A stretch of DNA of 18,776 bases from Hyphomicrobiales bacterium (GCA_016201085.1 JACQDO010000138.1:1-18776), one strand, 5' to 3'. Shown: positions 1 to 7,078, counted from the first letter of the stretch. Made by a program: numbers and translations. Notes: generated from the letters alone by a model not told the origin.

Positions 1-534
1 GGCGTTGAGGTGGCGCCGGGCGCGGTCGGAGAGTTGATCACGCGCGGTCCTTATACCATTCGCGGCTACTACAAATCCGAGGAGTATAATCGCCAAGCCT
101 TCACCGCCGATGGGTTCTATCGCACCGGCGACATGGTTCGTCGGCATCCCACTGGCAATCTGGTGGTGGAGGGCCGCAGAAAGGATTTGATCAATCGCGG
201 CGGTGAAAAAATAAGCGCCGAGGAAATCGAAAACCTCTTGCTCGGCCATGAGAACATTCACATGGCTGCGGTCGTAGCGATGCCAGACGCCGTCATGGGC
301 GAGCGGAGCTGCGCCTTTGTGATCCTCAAGCCCGGCCGCTCGCTTACGCTCGGTCAGCTGACCGGTTTCCTGCAGGACAAACAAATCGCGAAATTCAAAC
401 TGCCTGAACGCCTGGAGATCGTCGATTCATTACCGCTCGCCGGAATGGGCAAGGTGTCCAAAAAAGATCTGCGGCAAACGATTGCCGCCAAGCTGAAGGT
501 GGAGAAGAAACTCACCGAACCGACGGCATCGTAA
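1..534 (+). CDS. Aryl-AMP ligase, EntE/DhbE-like, C-terminal part (5' truncated by window edge)
   Basis: This is the C-terminal third of an adenylate-forming (ANL) enzyme, open from the first base and ending in TAA at 532-534. Visible signatures are [15 protein letters not shown], the YRTGDM motif that holds the ribose-binding Asp, the hinge [15 protein letters not shown], and the C-terminal lysine motif GKVSKKDLR (A10 motif). The [10 protein letters not shown] and NRGGEKIS wording is typical of 2,3-dihydroxybenzoate- or salicylate-AMP ligases such as EntE and DhbE, which activate an aromatic acid in the cytoplasm. No siderophore synthesis gene is visible next to it, so an aryl-CoA ligase in aromatic degradation is an equally good reading. 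A small Dabb gene follows 71 bp downstream on the same strand. The family call is firm; the substrate is not. Confidence 0.88.
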   Translation, partial: GVEVAPGAVGELITRGPYTIRGYYKSEEYNRQAFTADGFYRTGDMVRRHPTGNLVVEGRRKDLINRGGEKISAEEIENLLLGHENIHMAAVVAMPDAVMGERSCAFVILKPGRSLTLGQLTGFLQDKQIAKFKLPERLEIVDSLPLAGMGKVSKKDLRQTIAAKLKVEKKLTEPTAS

Positions 535-605
535 CGGATCGCATGCGCGCGTGCAGTGAAAAAGAAAAAGTTCCATCGATAATAAAAGTGAGGAGTGAAC
601 AAGTC

Positions 606-917
606 ATGTTTCGGCACGTGTTTCTCTACAAGGTGGCGGCCGGCGCTGATCCGAAAAAGACCGTCGAAATACTCAATGCACTGCCGGCAAAGGTGCCGGG
701 GGTTCGCACGTGGACATTGGGCCAGCACCGGTCGCCTCCCGGAGCGTCGGCCGGCCGTTGGGACTACGGTTTGGTTTGTGACTTCGATACCTTCGACGGA
801 CTGCAGACATACTCCAGCCACCCGTCCCACGTGGAAGCAGTGAAGAAATTATTGCCGATGCTTTCAGCGCACGCTATCTGCGATTTTGAATTCGACCCGG
901 CGAAACAGAACGTTTGA
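606..917 (+). CDS. Dabb (stress-responsive alpha/beta-barrel) domain protein
   Basis: A 103-aa protein that is one ferredoxin-like Dabb domain. It begins MFRHVFLYKV, the usual first strand with the conserved His. It has the central GLVCDFDTFDGLQTY segment, the HPSHVEAVKKLLP helix with paired His residues, and a closing CDFEFD strand. Dabb proteins are small dimeric barrels; some act as cyclases or dehydratases in aromatic or polyketide metabolism, and many have no known role. The ATG at 606 is chosen over the upstream in-frame ATG at 543 because AGGAG (591-595) lies 10 nt before it and the domain begins immediately at this Met. It follows the aryl-AMP ligase on the same strand, so co-transcription is likely. 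Confidence 0.85.
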   Translation: MFRHVFLYKVAAGADPKKTVEILNALPAKVPGVRTWTLGQHRSPPGASAGRWDYGLVCDFDTFDGLQTYSSHPSHVEAVKKLLPMLSAHAICDFEFDPAKQNV

Positions 918-995
918 ACGATGAGCGAGGTGCCGTCGCGGAGGTGGTTGGAATTGAGGTTGGCGTAGTCTCCGGGGTATTCAACCTCGAATCAT

Positions 996-1013
996 CCGAC
1001 GTTAGAGCGTCGG
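996..1013. repeat. Short hairpin before the IS256 transposase
   Basis: CCGACG (996-1001) pairs with CGTCGG (1008-1013) around a 6-nt loop; T995-A1014 extends the stem to 7 bp. An outer GTCTCC (968-973) / GGAGAC (1017-1022) pair encloses it. This lies just before the transposase start and probably belongs to the left part of the IS256-like element. The exact left terminus cannot be fixed because the right end of that element is missing. Confidence 0.4.
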
Positions 1014-1028
1014 ACTGGAGACCACGCC

Positions 1029-2083
1029 ATGACGAACGTTACCACGAAGCTTGATTCCTTGCAGCCTGCAGCCGGGTCGGCTGTTCATCTTTTCGACGAC
1101 TGGTTCGATCCAATCGAAGCCGGGGTTCGTGATCGGGCTCGGGAATTCATCGAAGAATTGATTCGCGGTGAGCTCGACGCGGCACTTGCACGCCCGCGCT
1201 ATGGGCGAGGCCGTATGACTGGCGATGAAGAGGGCGCGGGCATTTCGGGCTACCGCCACGGTCACCGGACGCGCTCGCTGACCGGCACCTTCGGGAAGGC
1301 CGAGATTGCGGTGCTACGGGCACGGCTGGTAGTTCCGGACGGCAAGACCATCGAATGGAAAAGCCAGGCGCTACGGGCCTATCAGCGCCGCACGCTGGCC
1401 GCCGACGCGCTGATCGCCGGCAGCTACCTGGCCGGCACCAACACGCGCCGGGTGCGCCGGGCGCTTGCCGCCCTGTTCGGCGGTGCGGTCGGCAAGGACA
1501 CGGTGAGCCGGGTCTGGCGCAAGGTAAAAAGCGACTGGGACGCCTGGAACACCCGCTCGCTGGCTGAGGAGCCGATCGTGCGCCTGATCCTCGACGGCAC
1601 CGTGGTGCGCGTGCGGCTCGACCGCAAGGCGACCTCGATCTCGTTGCTCGTCGTTCTCGGCGTGCGCGCCGACGGCCAGAAGGTGCTGCTCGCGATCAAG
1701 AGCATGGGCGGCGAGAGCGCCGAGGCCTGGCGCACCGTCCTCGACGATCTCATCAAGCGCGGGCTGCGGCGGCCCGAGTTCCTCATCGTCGATGGCGCAC
1801 CCGGGCTCGACAAGGCCATCGCCGCGGTCTGGGACGGCGTGCCGGTCCAGCGCTGCACGGTCCACAAGCACAGAAACCTGTTCGCCCACGCGCCCGAGCG
1901 TCTGCACGACGAGATCACCGCGGATTACAACGACATGATCTACGCGACGACGCGTGAGGAGATCGAAGCGCGCCGCAAGGCTTTCATCCGCAAATGGAGG
2001 CTCAAACACCGCGCCGTCGCCGACAGCCTGGAGGAAGCCGGCGACCGGCTCTTTACCTTCACCCGTCTGCCGCCGAGCCAGTG
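1029..2083 (+). pseudogene. IS256 (mutator) family transposase, 3' truncated
   Basis: About 351 residues of an IS256-family transposase, which is normally near 400 aa. The N-terminal DNA-binding region, the first catalytic Asp (D189 in LILDGT), the second (D255 in LIVDGAPGLDKAI) and the family motif CTVHKH (C276, H279) are intact. The protein stops after FTFTRLPPSQ, just where family members continue WKSARTTNAIERLH. The third catalytic residue, Glu, is therefore lost and the protein should be inactive. The DNA continues directly into an IS66 tnpC fragment in another frame at about 2083. The start has GGAG (1017-1020) 8 nt upstream. What is seen is a truncated transposase; that a deletion or an insertion by IS66 DNA removed the end is inference. 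Confidence 0.9.
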
Positions 2084-2309
2084 AGCGATCCCGCATGTCG
2101 CGCTCAGCTTCGGTTGCCGCGCCGATCGACTACATGCTCAGACGCTGGGACCGGTTTGCCCGCTTCATCGAAGACGGAAGAATCTGTCTCACCAATAATG
2201 CGGCGGAACGGGCGCTACGCGGATTTGCACTTGGAAGAAAGTCATGGTTATTCGCCGGCTCCGAGCGTGGCGCAGACCGGGCCGCGGCCATGACGACGCT
2301 GATCATGAC
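2084..2309 (+). pseudogene. tnpC: IS66 family transposase TnpC, C-terminal catalytic fragment (first half, interrupted)
   Basis: The frame through the ATG at 2095 reads MSRSASVAAPIDYMLRRW, then ARFIEDGRICLTNNAAERAL, then RGFALGRKSWLFAGSERG and AAMTTLIMT. This is the end of the IS66 TnpC catalytic domain, including the Glu of NNAAERALRG. Everything N-terminal (about 400 residues), plus tnpA and tnpB, is missing; the left neighbour is the cut IS256 gene. The frame is broken after ATG ACC at 2305-2310 by insertion of the three-recombinase element. The same protein resumes at 5704 with TAKLNDVDPLAWLADVLA. Joining 2307 to 5704 gives an uninterrupted IS66 sequence. Not functional. Confidence 0.9.
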
Positions 2310-2339
2310 CTGCTTATGCCGCGCGCGGCATAAGCAGGT
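2308..2339. repeat. Perfect 32-bp palindrome at the left end of the RIT element
   Basis: The 32 bases are their own reverse complement, centred between 2323 and 2324. The core TTATGCCGCGCGCGGCATAA contains two TATGCCG heptamers facing each other. It sits between the IS66 junction and the inverted repeat, overlaps the repeat by 2 bp, and has no counterpart at the right end. It could be an extra recombinase binding site or a remnant of a second element end. Confidence 0.85.
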
Positions 2340-2369
2340 TTATGCCGACTGCCGAACTATGCCGAGCGG
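2338..2369 (+). repeat. RIT element left inverted repeat
   Basis: Matches the reverse complement of 5674-5705 at 30 of 32 positions (mismatches at 2348 and 2350). It contains TATGCCG at 2341-2347 and the 15-bp motif AACTATGCCGAGCGG at 2355-2369. A second copy of that motif, inverted and with 14 of 15 matches, lies at 2409-2423. Confidence 0.88.
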
Positions 2370-2462
2370 GCTCGTTTTCCCCAGGATTCGTCATGACCGG
2401 TATTTAATCGGCTCGGCATAGTTTGTCCTGTGCCTCCGCTCTCAACAGCGGAGAACAGGATC

Positions 2463-3704
2463 ATGATTGCAGAAGAGTACTTGGGCAGGAGCCGGCTGTT
2501 CCGGCGTTTGAAGAGTGGACCTCACGGGCAGCTTGTTGAACTCTACGCGGACCGTCTGGTCAAAGACGGGCTCGCACGCCATGGCACGTGGCGGTGCCTT
2601 AGCTTGATAGGCGATCTCTTGAGTTGGATCGCAAGAAGCCGCTCGAAGCTGACCAATCTCGATGAACGCATGGTGGAGCGGTACCTCCGGCACCGGGCGC
2701 GGAAGCAGTCGATCCAGCCGGGAGATCGGGCGGCGCTGAAGCGGTTCCTGTCTGTGCTGCGCGACGCGTGCATGATCGCGCCGGCAACGTTGCCGCCGAT
2801 CTCGCCGCAGGACCAGATATTCGCGGAGTTCGCCGATTATCTGCACAGGGAGCGTGGGTTGGCGCCGAGGACCATCATTTCCCACCTCCCAGTCATTCGC
2901 CGCTTCCTGCGCGAGGTGTGCCCTGCCGGCGCCAGCGACCTCGGTAAGATCAGCCAAGAGGACATCACCCGCTACATCGAGCGCCACGCTCGGGATTGGA
3001 GCGCAGTTTACGGGAAGGTGATGTGCTGGTCGCTGCGTACATTTCTCCGATACCTCCATCATAGCGGATTGAACCCGCTCGCTCTGGCCGGCTGCGTGCC
3101 CTCGATCAGGCGATGGAGGCTCGCAAGCCTGCCGACCTATCTGTCCGCCGCGCAGGTTCAGAAGGTACTCGATCGTTGCGATCGCGCAACGGCGTTGGGG
3201 CGGCGAGATTACGCCATCCTCATGATGCTAGCCAAGCTTGGATTGCGAGCCAACGAGGTCGCGACCCTCACCCTGGATGATATCGACTGGCGATCCGGCG
3301 CGATGCTCGTTCGCGCCAAGGGGCGGCAGCGAGTGCGGATGCCGATGCCTCCAGACGTCGGCGCGGCCATCGTCGCCTACCTGCGTGATGGCCGCCCGAC
3401 ATCGTCGTGTCGCCGGCTGTTTCTGCGCACGCTGGCACCGAACGTCGGCTTTGCATCCGGTTGCGCGATTACGATGATCGCCAAGACCGCTCTGGAGCGC
3501 GCCGGCATCCGTGGCTACGCACACCAAGGGGCCCATATCTTCCGACACAGCCTTGCCACCGAGCTTCTCCGGTCCGGCGCGACCTTGTCAGAGATCGGTC
3601 AGTTGCTGCGACACGGGAGCCATGACACCACACGCATCTACGCGAAGGTGGATATCGAGGCGCTCCGGACATTGAGCCTGCCGTGGCTGGGAGGCGTCCA
3701 ATGA
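2463..3704 (+). CDS. Tyrosine recombinase 1 of the trio
   Basis: A 413-aa tyrosine recombinase, the longest of the trio. The N-terminal half (about 1-215) holds arm/core-binding SAM-like helices, including HRERGLAPRTIISHLPVIRR. The C-terminal catalytic domain shows R262 in LGLRANEVATL, Lys in AKGRQ, H358-R361 in HIFRHS, H384 in LRHGSH and the nucleophile Y393 in TTRIYAKV. All catalytic residues are present, so it looks active. The ATG at 2463 is preferred (GGAG 10 nt upstream); an in-frame GTG at 2430 would add 11 residues. Its stop codon overlaps the next start (ATGA at 3701-3704), indicating translational coupling. The role is strand exchange for transposition of its own element, together with the next two recombinases. 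Confidence 0.93.
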   Translation: MIAEEYLGRSRLFRRLKSGPHGQLVELYADRLVKDGLARHGTWRCLSLIGDLLSWIARSRSKLTNLDERMVERYLRHRARKQSIQPGDRAALKRFLSVLRDACMIAPATLPPISPQDQIFAEFADYLHRERGLAPRTIISHLPVIRRFLREVCPAGASDLGKISQEDITRYIERHARDWSAVYGKVMCWSLRTFLRYLHHSGLNPLALAGCVPSIRRWRLASLPTYLSAAQVQKVLDRCDRATALGRRDYAILMMLAKLGLRANEVATLTLDDIDWRSGAMLVRAKGRQRVRMPMPPDVGAAIVAYLRDGRPTSSCRRLFLRTLAPNVGFASGCAITMIAKTALERAGIRGYAHQGAHIFRHSLATELLRSGATLSEIGQLLRHGSHDTTRIYAKVDIEALRTLSLPWLGGVQ

Positions 3705-4627
3705 CCGATCTTCGATCCGCATTCGAGCGGTATCTGAGCATGCGCCAGGGGCTTGGATACAAGTACCAGCATCAGGCGCGACGGCTCGCCGCCTTCGTCT
3801 CGTTCATGGAGAAGCGCAATGCCACAACCATTACCACGAAGCTGGCTGTGGCCTGGGCGACATTGCCACCCGATCGGCACGCATCCTGGACGTTGCGATT
3901 GACCGACGTACGCGGCTTCGCGCGCCATGTGGCGAACATCGATCCGAAGACGGAGGTGCCGCCCGCCGGGATCTTGCCGCGCCTGAGGCGTGCCAAGCCT
4001 TATGTCTACAGCGATGCGGAGATTGATGCGTTGCTGGCGGCGGCGCTGGCCCTGCCGCCTGCCAACGGACTGCGGCGATGGACCTACCATTATCTGTTCG
4101 GGTTGATCGCGGTGACAGGCATGCGTCTGTCTGAGGCGATCGGGCTTCAGCGCAGCGACGTCGACCTCGACGACGGCGTGCTGACGGTTCGACAGAGCAA
4201 GTTCGGCAAGTCGCGCCTCGTGCCCTTGCATCGGACGACCCGCGAAGCTCTGCTCAGTTACACCGAACGGCGCGACGCTCATCTTGGATCGCGCTGCGGC
4301 CCACACTTCTTCGTAGCCGAGCGCGGCGGTCGATTGCTGCATCAGTATGTTCATCGTGTTTTCTGGCGCTTGTCCCGCGAGATCGGCCTGCGGCGCCCGG
4401 GCGATCACACCGGACCTCGCGTACACGATTTTCGGCATCGCTTCGCCATCCGGACGCTTCTCGGCTGGTATCGCGAGGGGATCGATGTCGAGCAGCAGCT
4501 CCCGGTGCTTTCCACCTACCTCGGTCACGCTTGCGTGCGCGACACCTATTGGTACCTCTCGGCCTGTCCGGAGTTGATGGAACAGGCGGCGCAGCGCCTC
4601 GATCGACGGTGGGAGGCCAAGCCATGA
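3701..4627 (+). CDS. Tyrosine recombinase 2 of the trio
   Basis: A 308-aa tyrosine recombinase. The N-terminal core-binding region (about 1-100) includes YLSMRQGLGYKYQHQ. The catalytic domain shows R142 in GMRLSEAIGL, Lys in SKFGKSRLVPL, H242-R245 in HDFRHRF, H276 in YLGHA and Y285 in DTYWYLS, nine residues after H276 as in XerC/XerD. Y283 two residues earlier is a less likely nucleophile. The ATG at 3701 overlaps the upstream stop by 4 bp, and its own stop overlaps the third gene's ATG by 4 bp. The strict four-base couplings imply the three proteins are made in balanced amounts, as expected if they act as one complex. Confidence 0.93.
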   Translation: MTDLRSAFERYLSMRQGLGYKYQHQARRLAAFVSFMEKRNATTITTKLAVAWATLPPDRHASWTLRLTDVRGFARHVANIDPKTEVPPAGILPRLRRAKPYVYSDAEIDALLAAALALPPANGLRRWTYHYLFGLIAVTGMRLSEAIGLQRSDVDLDDGVLTVRQSKFGKSRLVPLHRTTREALLSYTERRDAHLGSRCGPHFFVAERGGRLLHQYVHRVFWRLSREIGLRRPGDHTGPRVHDFRHRFAIRTLLGWYREGIDVEQQLPVLSTYLGHACVRDTYWYLSACPELMEQAAQRLDRRWEAKP

Positions 4628-5580
4628 ATCCAGCCTGCAACGTCGCCACGCTCATCGAGCATTACTTCACCGAGCGCCTCATGCGTCAGCGCAATGTCAG
4701 CGCCAACACGATCGCATCCTACAGGGACACGTTCCGGCTGCTGTTCACGTTTGCACAGGCGCGGCTCCGCAAGCCCCCATCGGCCCTGGCCCTCGACGAT
4801 CTGGATGTGCCTTTCATCAGCGCATTCCTCGCTGATCTCGAAACTAAGCGGGGCGCCAGCGTTGGGACGCGCAACTTGCGCCTGACGGCGATTCGCTCCT
4901 TCTTCCGGTTCGCGTCGTTCGAGGAGCCGGCGCACAGCGCCCTTATCCAGCGAGTCCTCGCGATACCGAGCAAGCGCCACGACAAGCGTCAGGTGCATTT
5001 CCTGACGCGGCCCGAGATCGAGGCGGTCCTTGCCGCTACCGATCGCACGACATGGCTCGGACGCCGCGATCACACCTTGCTGCTACTCGCGGCCCAGACA
5101 GGCTTGCGCCTTTCCGAGCTGATCAACCTCGACAGGGATGCCATCCATCTCGGCGCCGGCGCGCATGTGCGATGCGTCGGCAAAGGGCGAAAGGAACGAT
5201 GCACGCCGCTGACCTCGCTCGCGCGGAGCGTCCTCCAGGCATGGCTCAAGGAACCGGCGTGCCACGGCGCGAGCGCATTGTTCCCCAACGTGCACGGGGC
5301 CCGGCTCAGCGCCGACAGCGTCCAGTCGCTCCTGGCCAAGCACGTTCGCGTCGCCAGCAAGAGATATCCATCATTGGCGTCCAAGCGGGTGTCGCCGCAC
5401 GTGCTGAGGCACAGCGCTGCGATGGAGCTGCTGCAAGCGGGCGTCGATTGCTCCGTGATCGCGCTGTGGCTCGGCCATGAGTCAATCGAAACGACGCAGA
5501 CCTACCTGCATGCTCATCTCGCACTCAAGGAAGCAGCGCTGGCGAAGCTCAAGCCGTACGAGCGTGGCAGCCTTCCTTGA
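4624..5580 (+). CDS. Tyrosine recombinase 3 of the trio
   Basis: A 318-aa XerC/XerD-like tyrosine recombinase. The N-terminal SAM-like domain (about 1-110) includes RQRNVSANTIASYRDTFRLL. The catalytic domain shows R162 in TGLRLSELINL, Lys in VGKGRKER, H259-R262 in HVLRHSAAMELL, H285 in WLGHESIETT and Y294 in TQTYLHAH. The full active-site set is present. It starts at the ATG of ATGA 4624-4627, coupled to recombinase 2, and ends 17 bp before the right-end repeat region. With the other two it makes up the entire coding content of the element. Confidence 0.93.
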   Translation: MNPACNVATLIEHYFTERLMRQRNVSANTIASYRDTFRLLFTFAQARLRKPPSALALDDLDVPFISAFLADLETKRGASVGTRNLRLTAIRSFFRFASFEEPAHSALIQRVLAIPSKRHDKRQVHFLTRPEIEAVLAATDRTTWLGRRDHTLLLLAAQTGLRLSELINLDRDAIHLGAGAHVRCVGKGRKERCTPLTSLARSVLQAWLKEPACHGASALFPNVHGARLSADSVQSLLAKHVRVASKRYPSLASKRVSPHVLRHSAAMELLQAGVDCSVIALWLGHESIETTQTYLHAHLALKEAALAKLKPYERGSLP

Positions 5581-5597
5581 GGCGCTATAAGAAGCCA

Positions 5598-5705
5598 AAC
5601 TATGCCGAGCGGAACTGGGCGATATCCGCGCAAGGGGCCCGAAAGTCCGCGCAAACGACGGTTGGTTCCAGAACCGCTCGGCATAGTTCGGCGGGCGGCA
5701 TAAAC
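5598..5705 (-). repeat. RIT element right end: paired 15-bp motifs and inverted repeat
   Basis: AACTATGCCGAGCGG occurs forward at 5598-5612 and inverted at 5674-5688. The inverted copy begins the 32-bp right inverted repeat (5674-5705), which pairs with 2338-2369 at 30 of 32 positions. A further CGGCATA heptamer lies at 5696-5702. The right end thus carries three heptamers and the left end five. The 61-bp spacer between the paired motifs has no gene. Confidence 0.85.
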
Positions 5706-5847
5706 GGCCAAGCTGAATGACGTTGATCCGCTCGCTTGGCTCGCCGACGTGCTCGCCTGCATCGCCGACATCCCGCAGGTGCGATTGCCGGAGTTGCTCC
5801 CCTGGAACTGGAAGCAGGTCAACGGACCGCGTAAATTGGCGGCATGA
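5704..5847 (+). pseudogene. tnpC: IS66 TnpC, C-terminal tail (second half, after the RIT insertion)
   Basis: The frame from ACG GCC AAG reads TAKLNDVDPLAWLADVLACI, then ADIPQVRLPELLPWNWKQ and a short basic tail ending in TGA at 5845-5847. The LNDVDPxAWLADVLA and LLPWNWK blocks are the standard end of IS66 TnpC. It continues exactly from the fragment ending at 2309, so both belonged to one copy before the RIT element entered. It has no start of its own. Its stop overlaps the ATG of the UPF0149/SEC-C gene. Confidence 0.9.
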
Positions 5848-6527
5848 CCGCCGATACCCTTTCGACGTGGCTTGGCTTTCTGACGTCGCCGGCAGCGCCA
5901 AAAGGTGCCATGTCGCCCATGGAGCTTGATGGATATCTCACCGGTATCGTCGTGTCGCCCGATCTGCTCCTTCCCAGCGACTGGCTCGATGGAATCTGGG
6001 GAGAGAATGAGCCTACCTTCGACGGTCTCGATCAGACGCAAACCATCATCGCCGCGGTGATGGACCACTACAATGCCATCATCGCCGCCCTTGATGCCGG
6101 CTTCAAACAAATTGAAGCGAAACAATCCGTGGACTATCGCCCACTGTTCTTGGCTGCCAGCGACAAGCCAAACCATGAGGTCGTGCGGACTTGGGCTCGC
6201 GGCTTCGGCAAGGCTATGGCACTTACACCTGAACGATGGAGCTCACTTGCCGAAAATGAACGTCTGCAACCACTTCTGACGCCGTTCATCGGCTTCCTGG
6301 ATGTCAAGGACCCAAACTTCGAACCAGCCGACAACATCGACGAACTCCTCGACGAGGCCGCTACCGCTATCCCCCGTGCAACCATTATCCTGCGCAAGAT
6401 CGCTCAGTTCAGAACTGAGCCCACCGCCCGCCGTCGCCGCAAAATCGGCCGCAACGATCCATGCCCCTGCGGTTCGGGTCTCAAGTACAAGCGATGCTGC
6501 GGTGCAGACCAAGCTCCTCCAAACTAA
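5844..6527 (+). CDS. UPF0149 (YecA/YgfB)-like protein with C-terminal SEC-C zinc motif
   Basis: A 227-aa protein. Residues about 10-170 resemble the UPF0149 family ([20 protein letters not shown] and WARGFGKAM segments). Residues about 203-220 are a SEC-C motif, [18 protein letters not shown], whose Cys residues bind zinc as in the SecA tail. The start is fixed by ATGA at 5844-5847 overlapping the TnpC stop, so the gene was translated with the IS66 transposase and is most simply an accessory gene of that IS66 element. Its role there is unknown. The reading frame is intact although tnpC upstream is broken; in the present layout it could only be expressed by read-through from the RIT genes or from an unseen promoter. 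Confidence 0.88.
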   Translation: MTADTLSTWLGFLTSPAAPKGAMSPMELDGYLTGIVVSPDLLLPSDWLDGIWGENEPTFDGLDQTQTIIAAVMDHYNAIIAALDAGFKQIEAKQSVDYRPLFLAASDKPNHEVVRTWARGFGKAMALTPERWSSLAENERLQPLLTPFIGFLDVKDPNFEPADNIDELLDEAATAIPRATIILRKIAQFRTEPTARRRRKIGRNDPCPCGSGLKYKRCCGADQAPPN

Positions 6528-6551
6528 CCGCGGCCCTCAGCGGATGGTTAC
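6528..6551 (+). repeat. Probable IS66 right end
   Basis: IS66-family elements usually begin 5'-GTAA and so end TTAC-3'. TTAC occurs at 6548-6551, 24 bp after the SEC-C gene stop, at the end of the segment GCGGATGGTTAC. With the left end of this IS66 copy lost, neither a matching inverted repeat nor an 8-bp target duplication can be checked. Confidence 0.45.
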
Positions 6552-6711
6552 CGTGTTGTCGGTCGACGGTAAATTGAAAACACGATTTGATTCATCCGAT
6601 AAAGCCATGACCGCGGCCGTGGCACTCAAACAAAACTATCCGGTCGTTCAGATCGCGGTGTATGACGCGGCCGCGCGGAGCTATTCGCCGGTGGCGTTGC
6701 CGGAAAAATAG
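6544..6711 (+). CDS. Hypothetical 55-aa protein, possibly N-terminally truncated by IS66
   Basis: A short ORF starting MVTVLSVDGKLKTRFDSSDK and ending PVALPEK. It has a plausible beta-alpha-beta pattern: strand VTVLSVDGK, helix DKAMTAAVALKQ, strand VVQIAVYDAA. I do not recognise the family. The ATG lies inside the presumed IS66 end, so the first two or three residues would come from the insertion sequence and the rest from older host DNA. This suggests the 3' part of a disrupted gene rather than a complete one. No convincing ribosome binding site precedes it. It stops about 10 bp before homology to the truncated serine recombinase begins on the other strand. Confidence 0.4.
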   Translation: MVTVLSVDGKLKTRFDSSDKAMTAAVALKQNYPVVQIAVYDAAARSYSPVALPEK

Positions 6712-6721
6712 CTGGACCTGC

Positions 6722-7078
6722 TTCAACGCCGTGCTTGCGCAGCTTGCGGATCGCAAGCTCCATATCGGCGCCGTTGCGGTAAAACCTATTGAATGAATAG
6801 ACGACGATCACGTCGAACGACTTATCCGGCGCGCAGGCCTCCTCCATCATCCGTTGAAATTCTGGACGACGATCATCAGTCGCGGTGGCCGCCTCGACAT
6901 ACTCGCCGACGACAATCAAATTGTTGGTGGCACAATAATTGGTGTCGATGTCGCGTTGCGACGGCAAGGATACGTCGTTAGCGGCCTGCCGGCCGGTGCT
7001 GACGCGCCGATACAATTTCGCGCGCTGGCGGTCAATCATCTCTGCTTGAGTTACTTTCCGGAAAACGTGTCTGCCCAT
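6722..7078 (-). pseudogene. Serine recombinase (resolvase/invertase) N-terminal catalytic domain, 3' truncated
   Basis: The minus-strand frame shows the serine-recombinase N-terminal domain: KLYRRVSTGRQ with the nucleophilic Ser, VSLPSQRDIDTNYC, EFQRMMEEAC, then FDVIVVYSFNRFYRNGADME and LRKHGVE. Family members continue with the rest of the catalytic domain and a long recombinase/zinc-ribbon region. Here the similarity stops after KHGVE near 6722, and the frame runs through unrelated residues to a stop at 6626. The motif wording is of the large serine recombinase type. The start is unsure: ATG 7078, ATG 7039 (close to the first strand) or TTG 7111 are possible, none with a good ribosome binding site. 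The protein should be inactive. Confidence 0.8.

Larger units (their letters stand above)
2308..5705 (+). mobile_element. RIT-type (recombinase in trio) element inserted in IS66 tnpC
   Basis: A 3.4-kb element holding only three overlapping tyrosine recombinase genes, bounded by 32-bp inverted repeats matching at 30 positions (2338-2369 and 5674-5705). It interrupts IS66 tnpC at the codon following ATG 2305-2307, and tnpC resumes in frame at 5704. An AC dinucleotide occurs at both boundaries (2308-2309 and 5704-5705), so it may be a duplicated or shared crossover core. The left end carries about 28 bp of extra palindromic DNA outside the inverted repeat. The architecture matches RIT elements known from many proteobacteria; no cargo gene is present. 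Exact ends are uncertain by a few bases. Confidence 0.85.

Noticed and set aside
354..830. Minus-strand ORF of 158 codons
   Set aside because: Spans the ligase end, the intergenic gap and the Dabb gene in antisense; composition is not protein-like.
1371..2096. Minus-strand ORF of 241 codons
   Set aside because: Antisense to the IS256 transposase, and no recognisable protein features.
2308..2423. CRISPR-like or tandem repeat array at the RIT left end
   Set aside because: Repeated heptamers are inverted and unevenly spaced, with a matched set at the far end of the element; they are recombinase end sites, not a spacer array.
2430..2462. Upstream GTG start for recombinase 1
   Set aside because: No ribosome binding site precedes it, and it would overlap the element's end motifs; the ATG at 2463 has GGAG at good spacing.
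3638..4528. Minus-strand ORF of 296 codons
   Set aside because: It lies opposite tyrosine recombinase 2, which has all catalytic motifs in the other frame. This is a high-GC antisense shadow.
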